From: Beroe forskalii
Taxonomy: Eukaryota > Ctenophora > Nuda > Beroida > Beroidae
Direction: 5' to 3'
Assembly (NCBI GenBank): GCA_011033025.1
Contig: WFMF01000097.1
Location: 310,001-374,000, forward strand
DNA: 64,000 nucleotides
In this document: piece by piece, positions 29,130 through 42,000 of the stretch
Layout of the letters: every line of letters starts with the position of its first letter
Position numbering within the stretch: position 1 is the stretch's first letter
Translations under genes and position numbers: made by a program
Notes under the pieces: generated by a model
Database searches by the model: none
Seen by the model: only the letters and a program-made list of their open reading frames with translations
What the model was told of the DNA's origin: nothing

Positions 29130-31025
29130 TTGCTTGATCCTAGGTCTGATTCCTTGTTCCTGGGGTGGAATTCTTGATCCAAGAAGAGTCTCCTTGATCC
29201 TGAGAGAGTCCCCCTGATCCTAGGGAAAACTCTATGATCTTGAGAGAGTCTCCCTGATCCTGAGAGAGCCTCCCTGATCTCGAGGGAAGAACTCTATGAT
29301 CCTTTGAGAGTCTCCTTGATGCTGAGATAGTCTGCCTGATGCTGGAAGAGTCACCTTGATCCTGGGAGAGTCTCTTTGATCCTGGAAGAGTCTCCTTTGT
29401 CCTGGGAGGCAAGATTCTTTGACCCTGGGAATAACTCCTTCATCTGAAAGACCCCTTCATCTCACTCCCTGATTCTTGGACTAACTCCTTGTTCCTGTGA
29501 TTGAATACTTGATCCTGAGAGAGTCTCCTTGATCCTGGGAAAGCCTCTCAAATCCTGGGAGAGTCTCTTTGATCATGAGAGAGTTTCTTTGATCATGGAG
29601 AGTTTCCTTGATCATCCTGAAAGAGTTTCCTTGATCCTGGGAGAAACTCCTTGATCCTGGGAGAGTCTCCTTGTTCCTGAGAGATTCTCCCTGATCCTAT
29701 GGAAGACTAAACGATCTTGAGAGAGTCTCTCTGATCCTGAGAGAGTCTCCTTGATCCTGAGAGAGTCTCCCTGATCCAAGGCAAGACTCTATGATCCTGA
29801 GAGAGTCTCTCTGATCCTGAGAGAGTCTCCTTGATCCTGAGAGAGTCTCCCTGATCCTAGGGAAGACTCTGAGATCCTGGAAGAGTCTCCCTTATCCTGA
29901 GAGAGTCTCCCTGATCTCAAGGGAAGAACTCTATGATCCTGAGATAGTCTCCCTGATGCTGGGAGAGTCACCTTTACCCTGGGAGAGTCTCTTTGATCCT
30001 GGGAGAGTCTCCTTCATCCTAGGAGTCAAGATTCCTTGGACCTGGGAAAGACTCCTTCATCTGAAAGACTCCTTCATCTCACTCCTTGATTCTTGGACTG
30101 ACTCCTTGTTCCTGGGATTGAGTGCTTGATCCTGAGAGAGTCTCCTTGATCCTGAGAGAGTCCCTGATCCTGAGAGTCTACTTGATCCTATGAAAGACCC
30201 TATGATCTTAAGAGAGTCTCCTTGATCCTGGGAAAGTCTCCTTGATCCTGGGAGAGTCTCCTTGATCCTGGGAGAGTCTCCTTGTTCCTGGGAAAGTCTC
30301 TTAAATCCTGGGAGAGTCTCTTTGATCATGGGAGAGTTTCTTTGATCATGGGAGAGTTTCTTTGATCCTGAAAGAGTCTCCTTGATCCTGGGAGAGTCTC
30401 CTTGATCCTGGGAGAGTCTCATTGTTCCTGAGAGAGTCTCCCTGATCCTATGGAAGACTCTACGATCTTGAGAGAGTCTCCCTGATCCTATGGAAGACTC
30501 TATGATCTTGAGAGAGTCTCTCTGATCCTGAGAGAGTCTCCTTGATCCTGAGAGAGTCTCCCTGATCCAAGGGAAGACTCTATGATCCTGAGAGACTCTC
30601 TCTGATCCTGAGAGTCTCCTTGACCCTAAGAGAGTCTCCCTGATCCTAGGGAAGACTTTATAATCCTGAGAGAGTCTCCCTTATCCTGAGAGAGTCTTCC
30701 TGATCTTAAGGGAAGAACTCTATGATCCTGAAAGAGTTTCCTTGATCCTGGGAGAGTCTCCTTGATCCTGGGAGAGTTTTCTTGATCCTGAGAGAGTCTC
30801 CCTGATCCTAAGGAAGACTCTATGATCCTGAAAGAGTCTCTCTGATCCTGAGAGAGTCTCCTTGATCCCGAGAGAGTCTCCCTGATCCTATGGAAGACTC
30901 TATGATCCTGAGAGAGTCTCCCTGATCCTGAGAGAGTCTTCCTGATCTCAAAGGAAGAACTCTATGATCCTGAGAGAGTCTCCTTGATCCGGAGAGAATC
31001 TCCCTGATCCAAGGCAAGATCCTGG
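29130..31025. repeat. 1.9-kb minisatellite, 20-21-bp unit
   Basis: About 90 imperfect copies of GAGAGTCTCCTTGATCCTGG. Superimposed higher-order structure: a longer divergent block (from CTTCATCTGAAAGAC through GGACTGACTCCTTGTTCC) recurs at about 29,430 and about 30,055, some 625 bp apart. Minus-strand frames of 60-120 codons (LSQDQGDSLRI-type) are repeat translation, not genes. Confidence 0.95.
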
Positions 31026-31044
31026 GAATGAGCTAAGGTTTTTC

Positions 31045-31360
31045 TTTTCAGGTAGCCACAGGCCCACCCTAGGATGCTGGGTTTTTTCGTCGTTCAGGCC
31101 CACTTTTTTTCGACCACAGGCCCACTTTTTAGCAAAAACTTGATCACAAAAACAGGCCCATTTGAGACATCACTGCCCATTTGAGATAATACAAGCCCAT
31201 TTGAGACAGCACTGGCCAATGTATGCCCACTAATTGATACATCACAGGCCCATTTGAGACATAAAATGGCCCAAATGAGACCACATAGACCCGTTTGAGA
31301 CAAAACAGGTCCATTTGAGACATCACAGGCCAATCTTGGACATTGCAGGCCCAAAATTTC
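31045..31360. repeat. About 20-bp CAGGCCCATTTGAGACATCA array
   Basis: About 13 degenerate units. Both ends are bounded by an inverted pair: GAGCTAAGGTTTTTCTTTYC at about 31,030 and GAAAGAAAAACCTTAGAATG at about 31,475, with CAGGATGCTGG / CTAGGATGCCAG inside. The array may therefore be carried in a larger foldback element of about 450 bp. Confidence 0.75.
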
Positions 31361-31499
31361 ACCACGCCCTACCCCCTTTTTCCAAAAACTCCTCGGATTT
31401 CGAAATTAAAGACAAAATTTCAAAATCCAGAAAAAAGCTCGTTCTAGGATGCCAGCCACCAGCGCATCCAGGAAAGAAAAACCTTAGAATGAGCTCTAT

Positions 31500-31859
31500 A
31501 ATTGTTAATCTTTTAGTCAACTTGATTCATATAAAATTTTAACTAAAGCATGATAGTACAATAGCAACCGAGAAGTTCCTATCTATATGATTTGAAAAAT
31601 GCTGTAAAATGATAGTCAATTCAATTAATTCAATGCTACTACAATACACTGTATACACAAATTAAATGTAACTCATGTTATGTGTATCACAAATAGTTTT
31701 ATTTGACCTACATTAATTGATCTTTAATTTGACCAGCCCCATTTTAACTGGCCTTTATCTTAACCAACCCTTTGGACAAAATATCAAAGTCAGTTTTGTC
31801 CTTGAGGGCCAATTAAACAAAGGCTGATAAGTTAGATATTTTAGGTATTTATTCACATC
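31500..31859. other. No gene recognised
   Basis: AT-rich flank with no exon-like frame. Confidence 0.5.
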
Positions 31860-32111
31860 TTGGAATATATTCAAATATTTTTGGTAGTAAGTAAAGAATG
31901 TGTTCACATGTTCATGTTATTGCTGAATCAATCTGTGATTCTCCTCCAACCCTATTCAATCCCTTCCCAATTCATGATCAGGAATTCCCTTCAGCAAGAT
32001 GGCAATGATTCACACCAAGATGAGTGGTTTGCAGGTGCCATATCCACCTCTATCTCTCTGTGTTCAGACAACTATTATGAAGTAATTCCCGCAAGTAGAA
32101 ATCAATCTAAG
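31860..32111 (+). other. Possible exon, product unknown
   Basis: Open to AAG at 32,109-32,111 followed by a GTATAC donor-like sequence. The C-terminal part (QDEWFAGAISTSISL, then NYYEVIPASRN) looks like protein and not chance translation. It faintly resembles an FG-GAP/beta-propeller blade, but this is not strong. Candidate acceptors are CCCTTCAG (about 31,987-31,994) and TGATCAG (about 31,975-31,981). It is upstream of and on the same strand as the semaphorin exons, but does not match any Sema segment I know. It could be a separate gene or noise. Confidence 0.25.
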
Positions 32112-32332
32112 GTATACATATGAAGTTACTTAATAGTAGGTACAGTACCTGTTATTGATTATCAAACATATTTTTCGTATCTGTAAATTCTTCATTTCAT
32201 AATGGCATTTTTGTTCAAACCTTTCTTGTACAATAAGATATACCTATTAAGAATCTGTACTGTGTACACTGTACAACACTAATCTACTGTAAATTACGTG
32301 CCTATGCTTGGTTTCATATGTAATTCACCTGC

Positions 32333-32393
32333 CTGCAGTCAAACACACGCACAAGCTTGGATGTGCTGAAAATAAGCTGGGCAAGTTTGGTAA
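32333..32393 (-). repeat. SINE tail fragment
   Basis: CAGTCAAACACACGCACAAG through TGCTGAAAATAAGCTGG matches the tail of the tRNA-derived SINE at 28,765-28,810, here without the tRNA-like head. Confidence 0.55.
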
Positions 32394-34265
32394 AAATGTT
32401 ATCAGAAGCATCTGGTACCTCTACTTACTGCACAGCGGAATGAAGGAAAAAATCTCCTCCCCTTGCCAGGTCAGTTATTGATTAATTCTCTCTAAGTTAT
32501 TTTCTATGTATATGCCAATATATTATGACTATATTCTAATAAAACTTACCTACAACTAATATACAAAAACCCATCATTCATACTCAACTCATGCTCGACC
32601 AAAGGACTTGAAGTACATGCTTAAGTTGCATATGATTGAAAGATATTAATTATTTAATCGATTAAGTAAGTTTCATCCTAAGTGAATATGGCAGTATGAG
32701 ATGCATAGTAGATGAGAAGCCAAATTATAATGCACTACAGATTAAATAATAACAACAAAATATTTTATATACACAGGTTTGTTTCGCGTCTGATAGTATA
32801 AATCGATGGAGAAAAAAAGGAAAAGGGTATATAAAAGGGAAAGCCTCTTAAATCCCTATGGTTTAAATCCACAGTAAATTTCGGTCCTCTCTAGATTTAT
32901 ATTCGGATTCGACAAGGGTTACCGAATTTTACAAGGCTTAATTAAACATGTTACATTTTATTTACCTGTTTATTTACCCATTTAAATTTTCCCTGTTTTT
33001 TTTACCCTATTTTGTGTTTATTTTCCTTTATTTACCCCTTTTTTCCTGCCCCATTACTTTTTTAACAAAGAAAACATGCCAAAAAAAGAACAAAAAATTT
33101 TAACACAAACCCTTGTAATTACTGTACATTTAAAACCAAATTTAAAAAATGTTAAAAACCGTATGTGGAAGTGCTCAATAAACTTTAGTAAAGAATTTAA
33201 AGTCTTAACCGGGGGACCTGTTTTTTATTTTTTTTGAATTTTTGCCCAAAATTCACCAATCCTCACTACAATGCCTTTTATAAAGTTATAAAACAAAAGG
33301 TGATGGGGAAGGAAAAATGGTTAAGTAGGAACCCATGACTATGAATTGATCGTCTTGCTTAGAATAAGAATGGTCAGAAGATGATCTCTAACCTAATTGA
33401 TGCCTGATCTCTGATCTCATAATATGTTGATATGGTACCATTGCAGCGAATCTGAAAATACAACCTCTGACACCGTCCGTACAGACCAGAATCTATTGTA
33501 GATTACTGTGACAGATGTGATTAAAGACAAGATTACTATCTCATTCCTCAATTCGATAGTTCGAATTTATTCATTAATATGAATGTAGGTCAATAGGGAG
33601 TAGGTATATTGATTTATGATCATGACTCAATGGAGTCCAGAATGTGGACTCATTCCACTTTCATTTCGCAAAAAGCTGAATTCGCAACAGTGCCAATAAA
33701 TAATGCCCGGACTTAATTATATGTGTAAATTGATCTCAAAATGATATCGAATATATCTAATCGTCATTTTGACGATTACGAGATCAAGGAATGTTTCTTG
33801 ATCTAATCTGATTTAATGGCATCTCATTTGATGACATCTAACAAAATAATAATACATTACAATATGCTTTTATTCGAGATCTTATCTAGTATAATATGTT
33901 AGTATGTTTTTTACTGGTATGATGATATATGAGCATCGGTAACAACTAACAAGGTCAAATAGCAGAGATGATCCGTCCTACCAGGAGCAAACACACTTTA
34001 AATTAGATTACAATACAATAATTCTGAATCCCATGATTTTGTCGAATTCAACAGCACACGCAGTATGTAATAACATTCTGATTTGCAAAAACGCAGCTGT
34101 GTCATAAAATAAGATAATGATGTACAGTCGTACCAAATGCACAAATGTTCCAAATGCAAAGATAAGTCGTAACAAAGTGGTTGTTGGAGGGTTACTCAAA
34201 TACCTATCCACGGAGCCGTTTGGAACCTATTCACCTCAGTTCATTTTACATAACATTATTTCACG
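32394..34265. other. Intergenic or intronic, no gene recognised
   Basis: AT-rich. About 32,940-33,060 is T/C-rich with recurring TTTACC. No splice-framed exon or RNA gene was seen. If the semaphorin's missing 5' exons are in this window they are probably between 24.3 and 36 kb, but none was identified. Confidence 0.4.
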
Positions 34266-35012
34266 ATACACTCAGTTTTTTTAATAAGAAACTGTCTATA
34301 AGAAACTTAGCCTAGGATTTCCGAAAATTTAAGAAACTTAGCCTAGAATTTCGAAAAATTAAGAAATTTAAACGGGACAAATAAGAAATTAAGAAACTTC
34401 TAGCCTAGAATTTTGAAATTTGTGTAATGGAACTCAAAAAGTGAATTTGGACTGGGACAATTGGGACATTTGGGACAAATGGGACCCCTGGGACAGAAAA
34501 ATTGTGAACAAATCGGAAACAAAAGTAATGCAGACTGGGACTTTTATTACCAAGCACAAAACAGAAATTTAGGAAATTGTTGTTGAGACAGGACACTATT
34601 ACAGTTCCATATCTATTTCCAAAAAGTTCCAAGTCATTAAACCCGGTTACATAAATCTTTATAGGATTTAGATATTATCTAAATTTTAAATTTCATGAAC
34701 TTTTTTGGAAGAACATTTGATGAACATCCTGACCACATTGTAAAGTTGCACAAATCTTTTAAGATGGTAGGTAGGTACATGCTTAAAAGTGTATAATTTA
34801 CCTAAAAATATCAGAAGGTTCGATTTTAATCCTCAACTATGTCTAAAAGTAGGTTCCTATATTGGAAATTTGGTAAACATTTTGCTGTACGGTATGTCGG
34901 TATGTAGAATTAAGAAACCGATTAAGAAACTTTTAGGCTCAAAATCGTGAAAAATAAGAAAACTTGTAGCCTAGGTTTTCAATAAGTTTCTTAAAAAAAA
35001 AACTGAGTGTAT
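34266..35012. mobile_element. About 745-bp inverted-repeat element with internal TGGGACAAT block
   Basis: Ends are ACACTCAGTTTTTTTAATAA and (right, about 34,985-35,012) TTCTTAAAAAAAAAACTGAG, inverted relative to each other. Just inside each end are repeated AAGAAACTTAGCCTAG motifs. The block 34,429-34,540 (ATGGAACTCAAAAAGTGAAT then TGGGACAAT repeats) also occurs, nearly unchanged, just outside the element at 35,155-35,282. No coding frame. Confidence 0.6.
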
Positions 35013-35074
35013 AACCTCATGTTGGCCCTTATCAAGGGAAATACTGTCCCCAATTGTTGTCCAAGAAAAATTGG

Positions 35075-35340
35075 ATTGGGACAGGGACAACTTAGGACAA
35101 ATGGGAACAGGGACAAATGGGACAATTGGGACAAATGGACAGAGAAAATGGAACAAATGGAACTCAAAAAGTGAATTTGGACTGGGACAATTGGGACATT
35201 TGGGACAAATGGGACAATTGGGACAAATGGGACAGAAAAATGGAACAAATCGGAATCAAAAAAGTGAATGCAGACTGGGACAAATGGGACAATTGGGACA
35301 AATGGGACATTTGGGACAAAAGTGAAAGAGTCAAATGGGG
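35075..35340. repeat. TGGGACAAT short tandem repeat
   Basis: 9-10-bp units (TGGGACAAT / TGGGACAAA). A related block in the opposite orientation (TTGTCCCAA units) is at 35,590-35,700, followed by a poly(C) run at 35,707-35,720. Asp/Trp-rich frames are repeat translation. Confidence 0.85.
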
Positions 35341-36058
35341 CTCAAATGATGGTTTTTTGAGCAGTAGTTTAGTGTTTTTTGTCTCAAACCCTGTTACATA
35401 GCAGCACTTGCTGCGTTGCAACTGCCACTGTCTTTATCCTATCATACTTTTTGGGATAGGGAAGTGGGAACACTTGACCACTGCAAACAAACAACCTTAA
35501 TATGTACTTTCTACTGTAGTGTGAATATCACTTTCATTTAAATGATAGAAAAACTTGGATCAATGTAAAAAATGATAAATGACCAATTTTTTCAATTTTT
35601 TGTTTGTCCCAATTGTCCCAAATGTCCCAGTTGTCCCAATTGTCCCAAAAACCAGTCCCAAACTCAAAAAAAGTAAATTGGGACAGGGACAATTGGGACA
35701 CTGAAACTCCCCCCCCCCCCTTATCACACTCCAGCCACACCAAATTGTTGTCCCAAATTACCTGAGGCTGATCAATAACTTATATCACATCAAAAAGTCA
35801 CTCCCGGCAGCTGTTTCTCCACAAAATTGCAAGTCACAATCTTTTCCGAACGCACTATTACTTTTTTACGTTCTCAAAAAATGTTTTCATTAGCTGCAAT
35901 GGCTCAATGGCTTATTGTTCCCTTATTCCTCCTACAATTTTACAATGCAATCCCAAATAAGATGCTTTCTATCGATAATTCCGTGAATCTATGAGTACTA
36001 GCAGAGGACCTATTGCTATTGATTTCCTTGAGACTTGACTCTCTTATCTCCTCCTCAG

Positions 36059-39000
36059 GCGGTGCTTGGTTTGAAGATGACACACTCTACACTGTGTTCT
36101 CCGGCCCTACGTGAGTACCTCGCTTTCCATCTCTTCTCCACCTCGTGATTATATACGGTTTATACTTTTATAGAACCCTCTGACGTTTTCATGCGGGTCT
36201 ATAATATATAGACACTTGCCTGATCGGGTCCATATTGGTTTAGACCCTCGCCCTACGGGCTCGGGCCAAAACCGGATACATCCCTCGGGCTTTCGCCCTC
36301 GGGCAGTATCCCAAAATGGACCCGATAGGCGCGTGTCCATCTATTTTATAATACCCCCGAGCTCGCAACCAAGTTCTAACTTTGAACTTTTTCCGGCCTG
36401 AGAGAGTAGGTATTCCCTCAACACGCGCAGATCTGGCTTCAAACACACGTTATTTGAACTTCACTGTGGGTAGGAAGGTAGTAGAGTTATGTAAAACAAT
36501 TTGTGTAGGTACTTGGTGATGTTTTGAACCAATAAACCTTGAGAGCTAGGACGGTACCCTGCTAATTTCAAAGTTAACCGCGTCTCTCTGGTGGATTATC
36601 CACCGGAATTTTAAAGAAATTGCTTCCCTGTGACTCTTTCTCTCAGCATACCTTAACAAAGTTAACACTGGATTTATCAAAAATGTTAAAAGGCCACTTC
36701 TTGTTGAAAAAAGAAATATTAGAGAAATTGTTGTTGAAATTGCAACTCAATAAGGCTGCCGTGTATAAAGTTATTAAAGTGGTGACTGTTGTTTGGAACA
36801 GGACACGTGTGATACCTGAAGTTAGGAATAATATTATTATGGGTATGAATTCCCAGCATACAGTAGCACTGTAAATAATGTAATGCCTCTATGTTATAAT
36901 ATAAACATTAGGAATCACTGGGAAAGTGGCCTAGGCCACGTGCCAGTGTGCCACATTACCAAACCAAGCTCTATTTTCTGATCTTCATATTCTTCATACC
37001 TACTTGGTACTTCACAATGATTGTCTTACATCGAAATTCAAATCAGTTCGTCATGATTTGAGTCATATTTTAAAATTTTAAGATCGACGATTCATTGTAC
37101 CATGGCAGAAATCCTTAATCCCCCTCCTCCCAGGAACCTGAGCACAGGCTCCATCCTGTGCACGTACACGCTGCAAGAGCTGGAGGCTGCGTTTAAGGGC
37201 AGGTACAAGATCCACGACATGGATACCAACAAGTGGAAGGAGAAGGAGAATCCAGACCCTGTACAGGTGAGGGCGTAATCTGGGGGTTCAACAGTGCAAT
37301 TACTGGGGTTATGGAGATGTCTTTGGCAAGGTTCTCTGAGGCTGGTAGGTTAGGGAAGCCCCAATTTCTCCTATGGAAAACGCAAATTTGAGAACTCCTA
37401 CGGCTAGGATCTTTCAAATATTGATCGTTGGGTTATCCCCAAGTTCTTACCTTGACGCTCCCTGACAAGTTAACAAGTTAATAAGTTATTACCTTGACGC
37501 TCCCTGACAAGTTATTACCGAGACTCTCCCTGGCAGTGTTCGACACATCCGACAGTCCTGAACGCCAGGAAAGTTGTCCTTATGCACGACCCGATCTACT
37601 CCTCGACCCCACTCTACTACACCAACACCCGTCTCTCAGGACTTCTCGGCCGAACTCTCACTGCCTTCGACACCTCCTTCTACCAACTCATCTCCAGCAA
37701 CGGTACTTTCACATTTTACCAAATCATCAAATTCTTGCTAGAGTTCGTTATTTCAAGGTCTTTATTTTATCTAAATACGGTGGGATGGTGGAGCAATGAA
37801 AATAGGGTCTACAGTTCAGCTAAGTTAGCCTCCAGTTTATCGAGACAAAGTTTTTAGCAAACACCTTCCGCTCATTTGACCGGATTTTGCCTATCTTTTA
37901 CTTATTCTCCGAGTCTATTTCTTATCATTCTGCTGTGTACTACTTTCCTAAACCACAGCAATCCAGTCATGAGAAGGAGATGCACAGTACTCAAATAGTA
38001 GCATCCCACATTGCATATAATGGATCCGTCCCATTTACTTGAATATTGTACTCCTATTAATGATATTTACATAAATCATGTTCCTGTATTAAGTTATTCT
38101 AAAAGCCAGGCCTCCTATTGGAGACTGTTGATTCTGAAATCTGAAATTGTCCGGTGATTCAGGGCGGACTTTTTGTGTCTTTAGCAGACATTGCTGACAA
38201 GTGGGCAGCAATCAGCAGACCACCTTATGTCTTTAGCAGGTATTGCCGTTTAAATAAGGGCTGATAAGGTATGATGGGGCACATTTCCAATCGTGTAAAT
38301 AATTACTTAATTGCGGCTCGATTCCGTTGATATTTTGATAGAATTCAGTGTCAAATCTTGTGTGATTGCGACATTATAGATCTTGTGAAAATGTATACAA
38401 TTTTTGATTGCAACTGAAAATTTGGCTTCATGATTGTCAAGAATAATTATCAAAAATCAATGGAATTTTCTTTGATATATCTAACATCAAGTTGGTGGAT
38501 GTAATTCACTATCTCAAATACGGTCCATTTGACCTTTTTAAAAAGTTGGAACATCTTTTGAAACGTGGCAATTACCTTATTACCTTATTATGAATTGCCG
38601 CAGGGAATGTTGCCCTTTTATTGTTTCCTGTGGCCATCCCATGGATAATTTGACTAGTTGATAGAAATATAGAATTCACGAAACACAAAATGCTACTTTT
38701 TCTTTGTAGCAACTAGCATCATTACAGTATACTTCCGAAACCAATTGTGGAATTTTGATGCCAAAGTAATTATAACTTTTTTGGTGTGCCGCAAACTTTT
38801 TAATTTTTTTACAGATTCCTCAGGTCATGCTTTTTGCTTAACAGCAAAATTTTTGCTTTTTTAAGTTTTTAGAAAGGTTGATGTAGGATAAGTAAATTTC
38901 TCATAACCAATAGTTTTTTATGTTTGCCCTGCAACGAAGCCACAAAACACGACTAAAGCTACGCCGTTTCAAGAATTATCAATATATTCCAGTTTAGCGT

Positions 39001-42000
39001 TCAACATTCCCGTGTAATTACGAATATTTCTGCTAATTATAGTCGCCCTAAAAATTAGCAGCCAAAAACCGTACCAATCCTTGTGGTGATGACACGTGTA
39101 CTCTACTAAGGAGAATACGTTATGTGTTCCATGGAATTCCGAGCGGCCGGTACTCTGGCGACTGAAGTGCCCTTCTAAATGACAGTTCCGGGAGAGTTCG
39201 GCTTGTCAGCCTTGCTACACGGCTTCCAGCATTGTTTGTAGGAAGGCACATGTTTACAGCGTAGTAGTACAAGGTCTGTATAAGATGCGGTAGGTAGGAT
39301 GTAGTGGGGGTTGTTAAGAGGTAGCTGCTGCTCTATTTCTACCTTTACCACTTCTCCACCCCGCACATGACTGAGTGGTTCGGAGGTTCCTATATTCAGG
39401 CTTTTAGGGTACTAATTGACAACTTGCACCACTCACAGGGAACTGGGAAGCTTGTCTCTTCCTAATTTGGCGGCGGAGAAGGGCTTGAGTATCTTCTTTA
39501 CTGACGAATACAGTACTTCGCTTGATTGTAAAAGTGATATGCCTGAAAAAATAATACCTGAATTATATAACACCCCTGAATGCGTCAAACCAACCAATAC
39601 ATTTTAAACTTCTTTACTCTAACGTTACAAGTTGGGCAATAGCTGTGTATTATTTGACGTGTATTCGTAGCTCAACTCCGTCAAACCTGATGCTCAGTGG
39701 GGTAGCATGAATGCTAGGAGCATGACGTTATTGTCATGCTTTAGAATGGTGAATTGATGATGTGAAACATACTATTTTTAGAATTTGGTTGAATTGTAAC
39801 GGTGACATAATGTCACAGAGGGAAGCCTTTGAAAACAAAGAGCCACTGCATATTATTATTATTATGCTGTAACACTATAGCTAAACTATTAATCTCAAAG
39901 TGTCTTGGCAGCAACATGATCTAAACATTGAGTTACTTTTAACTGCAAGTTATTATCATCAGTCAGTTAAAACATTCTTTGTTAATCATTCTTTAAAAGT
40001 TATCAATTAATTATCAATTCATCTTTATGGGTAAAAGGTTTCTGGACTTTGAATGGAATTTTCCAATTTTGGGATGTAGCGTGTGTGCAGTATTTGTGTT
40101 TTTGAGTTTTTAATCGGTTCTTGTCTCAGATTTATGAAACATGTTCGTGTCTTCTCAACCTTATTGAATGCTCTATCTGAGTACAGTTGATAACAAGTGA
40201 CTCCAGCATTGGTGGCAGCAGTGATTATTAGGCGTGAGAGACTCCAATATGTATCATAGACCACAATATGTTATATCAATAGAACTATAGAAGTGGAAAG
40301 TAGCCGGAATAACGTCAGCAACGCACCACTCTGAAACCAGATGATGACGTCACTCTGAGCCAGTGTGCTCTGAAGTAGCAGGTGTTTTATGTGTAAACTG
40401 GAGTGGCCACACTTTCTACATGATATAGATATCTTAGAGTATTGTAGTATTGTGTGAACTCCCTGATAATGAAGCGCGTGTATCTGTTGTGCGTGTGTGT
40501 GTCTTCCTATTGTGTTTCTACGTTCGAAACACACAGGCAAACACACACAAACATACGAAGACAAACGAACAAACACAACGGATTTCACTGAAATTTTCGT
40601 TGGTCAGTCAACATCAACTGATGAAGAAGCGACCAACCCCACAAACGTGGGTCAAATGATCCTATCGGGTCAAATGAGAAATTGCCTTTTATCACTTCCT
40701 GTACATTGTAAACGATTGAAATCAGTGTAATACCTATTGAAGATAACAACATCATGTCCTGACTTAATTCCAATGGCTGTGATAGCTTTAACTCTCAGAA
40801 ACCACATACATGCAACTGAAAACAAGAATTCCTAGGATATTCATGCAATTTTGGAGGCTACTAGTATTGTCCCTATTGAACGACTTCTCAAAATTTTCAG
40901 CCTAAGCATAAGTTTACACATCCATTTTCACTCTTACAACGTTGTTTATGATGAACATGCATCTAATTAGGTGCTAATTGGATTTTTGTCCAGCCCCACT
41001 GTTTTGCCCAAATGATCAATATTGAATTTTGACCAAATGATCGCAGATCATTTGACCCTGAACGTGATCATTTGACCCAATTTTAGTCGATTTTAAAGGC
41101 TTTTTCATCCCTTTCACTAAATTTGTGGCCGTTAAATGCATTTATAAGTTTATCATGTTATAGATGTACCTACTTATGATCATAGGCGATCAGAAATACT
41201 TTCAATAATGCCTTTAAAAATAACATAATAGGTAAAATTAATCAAAAAACCAAAAAATTACATCGGTTGGATCCTCCACGTCTTTCTAATTCTTTGTATA
41301 CATAAGATATGTACTTTTGAATAGATCTATTGCATTAAATAACTAACATTAGGTTTTAAACAGTAGATTTTGCTTGCATTTGTTCAATTTTAGGGATTAT
41401 TTTGTTGACTATAGATTAAATGCATCTATAGACAACATTTTATACTCTTGTGGTCATTTTATTCATGTTTTAATCCATTTCATTAACATAGAACACAAAT
41501 TACAGCCGGAAAAATTATTTTCGACTAAAAATTGCAAAATTTAGGGTCAAATGAGTCTACTTAGAGTCAAATGATGCGATCATATGACCTAAAAGGCACA
41601 GATCATTTGACCCTAGTATTTTGAAAGGGCCTTTTCATGGGGTCAAATGATCATATCATTATTGGCCATTCTGAACTTTAAAATGTTACTGGAGGTATCC
41701 GAAAATGAGGTAAAATCTATTTAGATGGAGTTTCAATGGAAAACGGAGCCATATATTGATTTACGACGAAGTCATTACAAATTACATAAACTAGGATCAT
41801 TTGCCCCATGTCTCCCCTACGGTCTCCACTGAATTACAGTGTAAAAAAGCTTAAAATGAAATTTGATTTTATAAAGGAGCAATCAAAAATCTACTTAAGC
41901 GTTGAATTCAGACGAGGGTCGTCAGACCCGAGTGGGAAGAAATACTGTTGTTTGGTCAGAGAATAGTAGGTCCCAGCTGTTTCCGGTCGGGGTATAATCC

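Noticed and set aside
29140..31017. Several minus-strand LSQDQGDS-type frames
   Set aside because: Products of the 20-21-bp minisatellite.
36620..36874. 84-codon frame as a semaphorin exon
   Set aside because: The 36,110 to 37,134 junction is already phase-consistent and continues the Sema domain without it.
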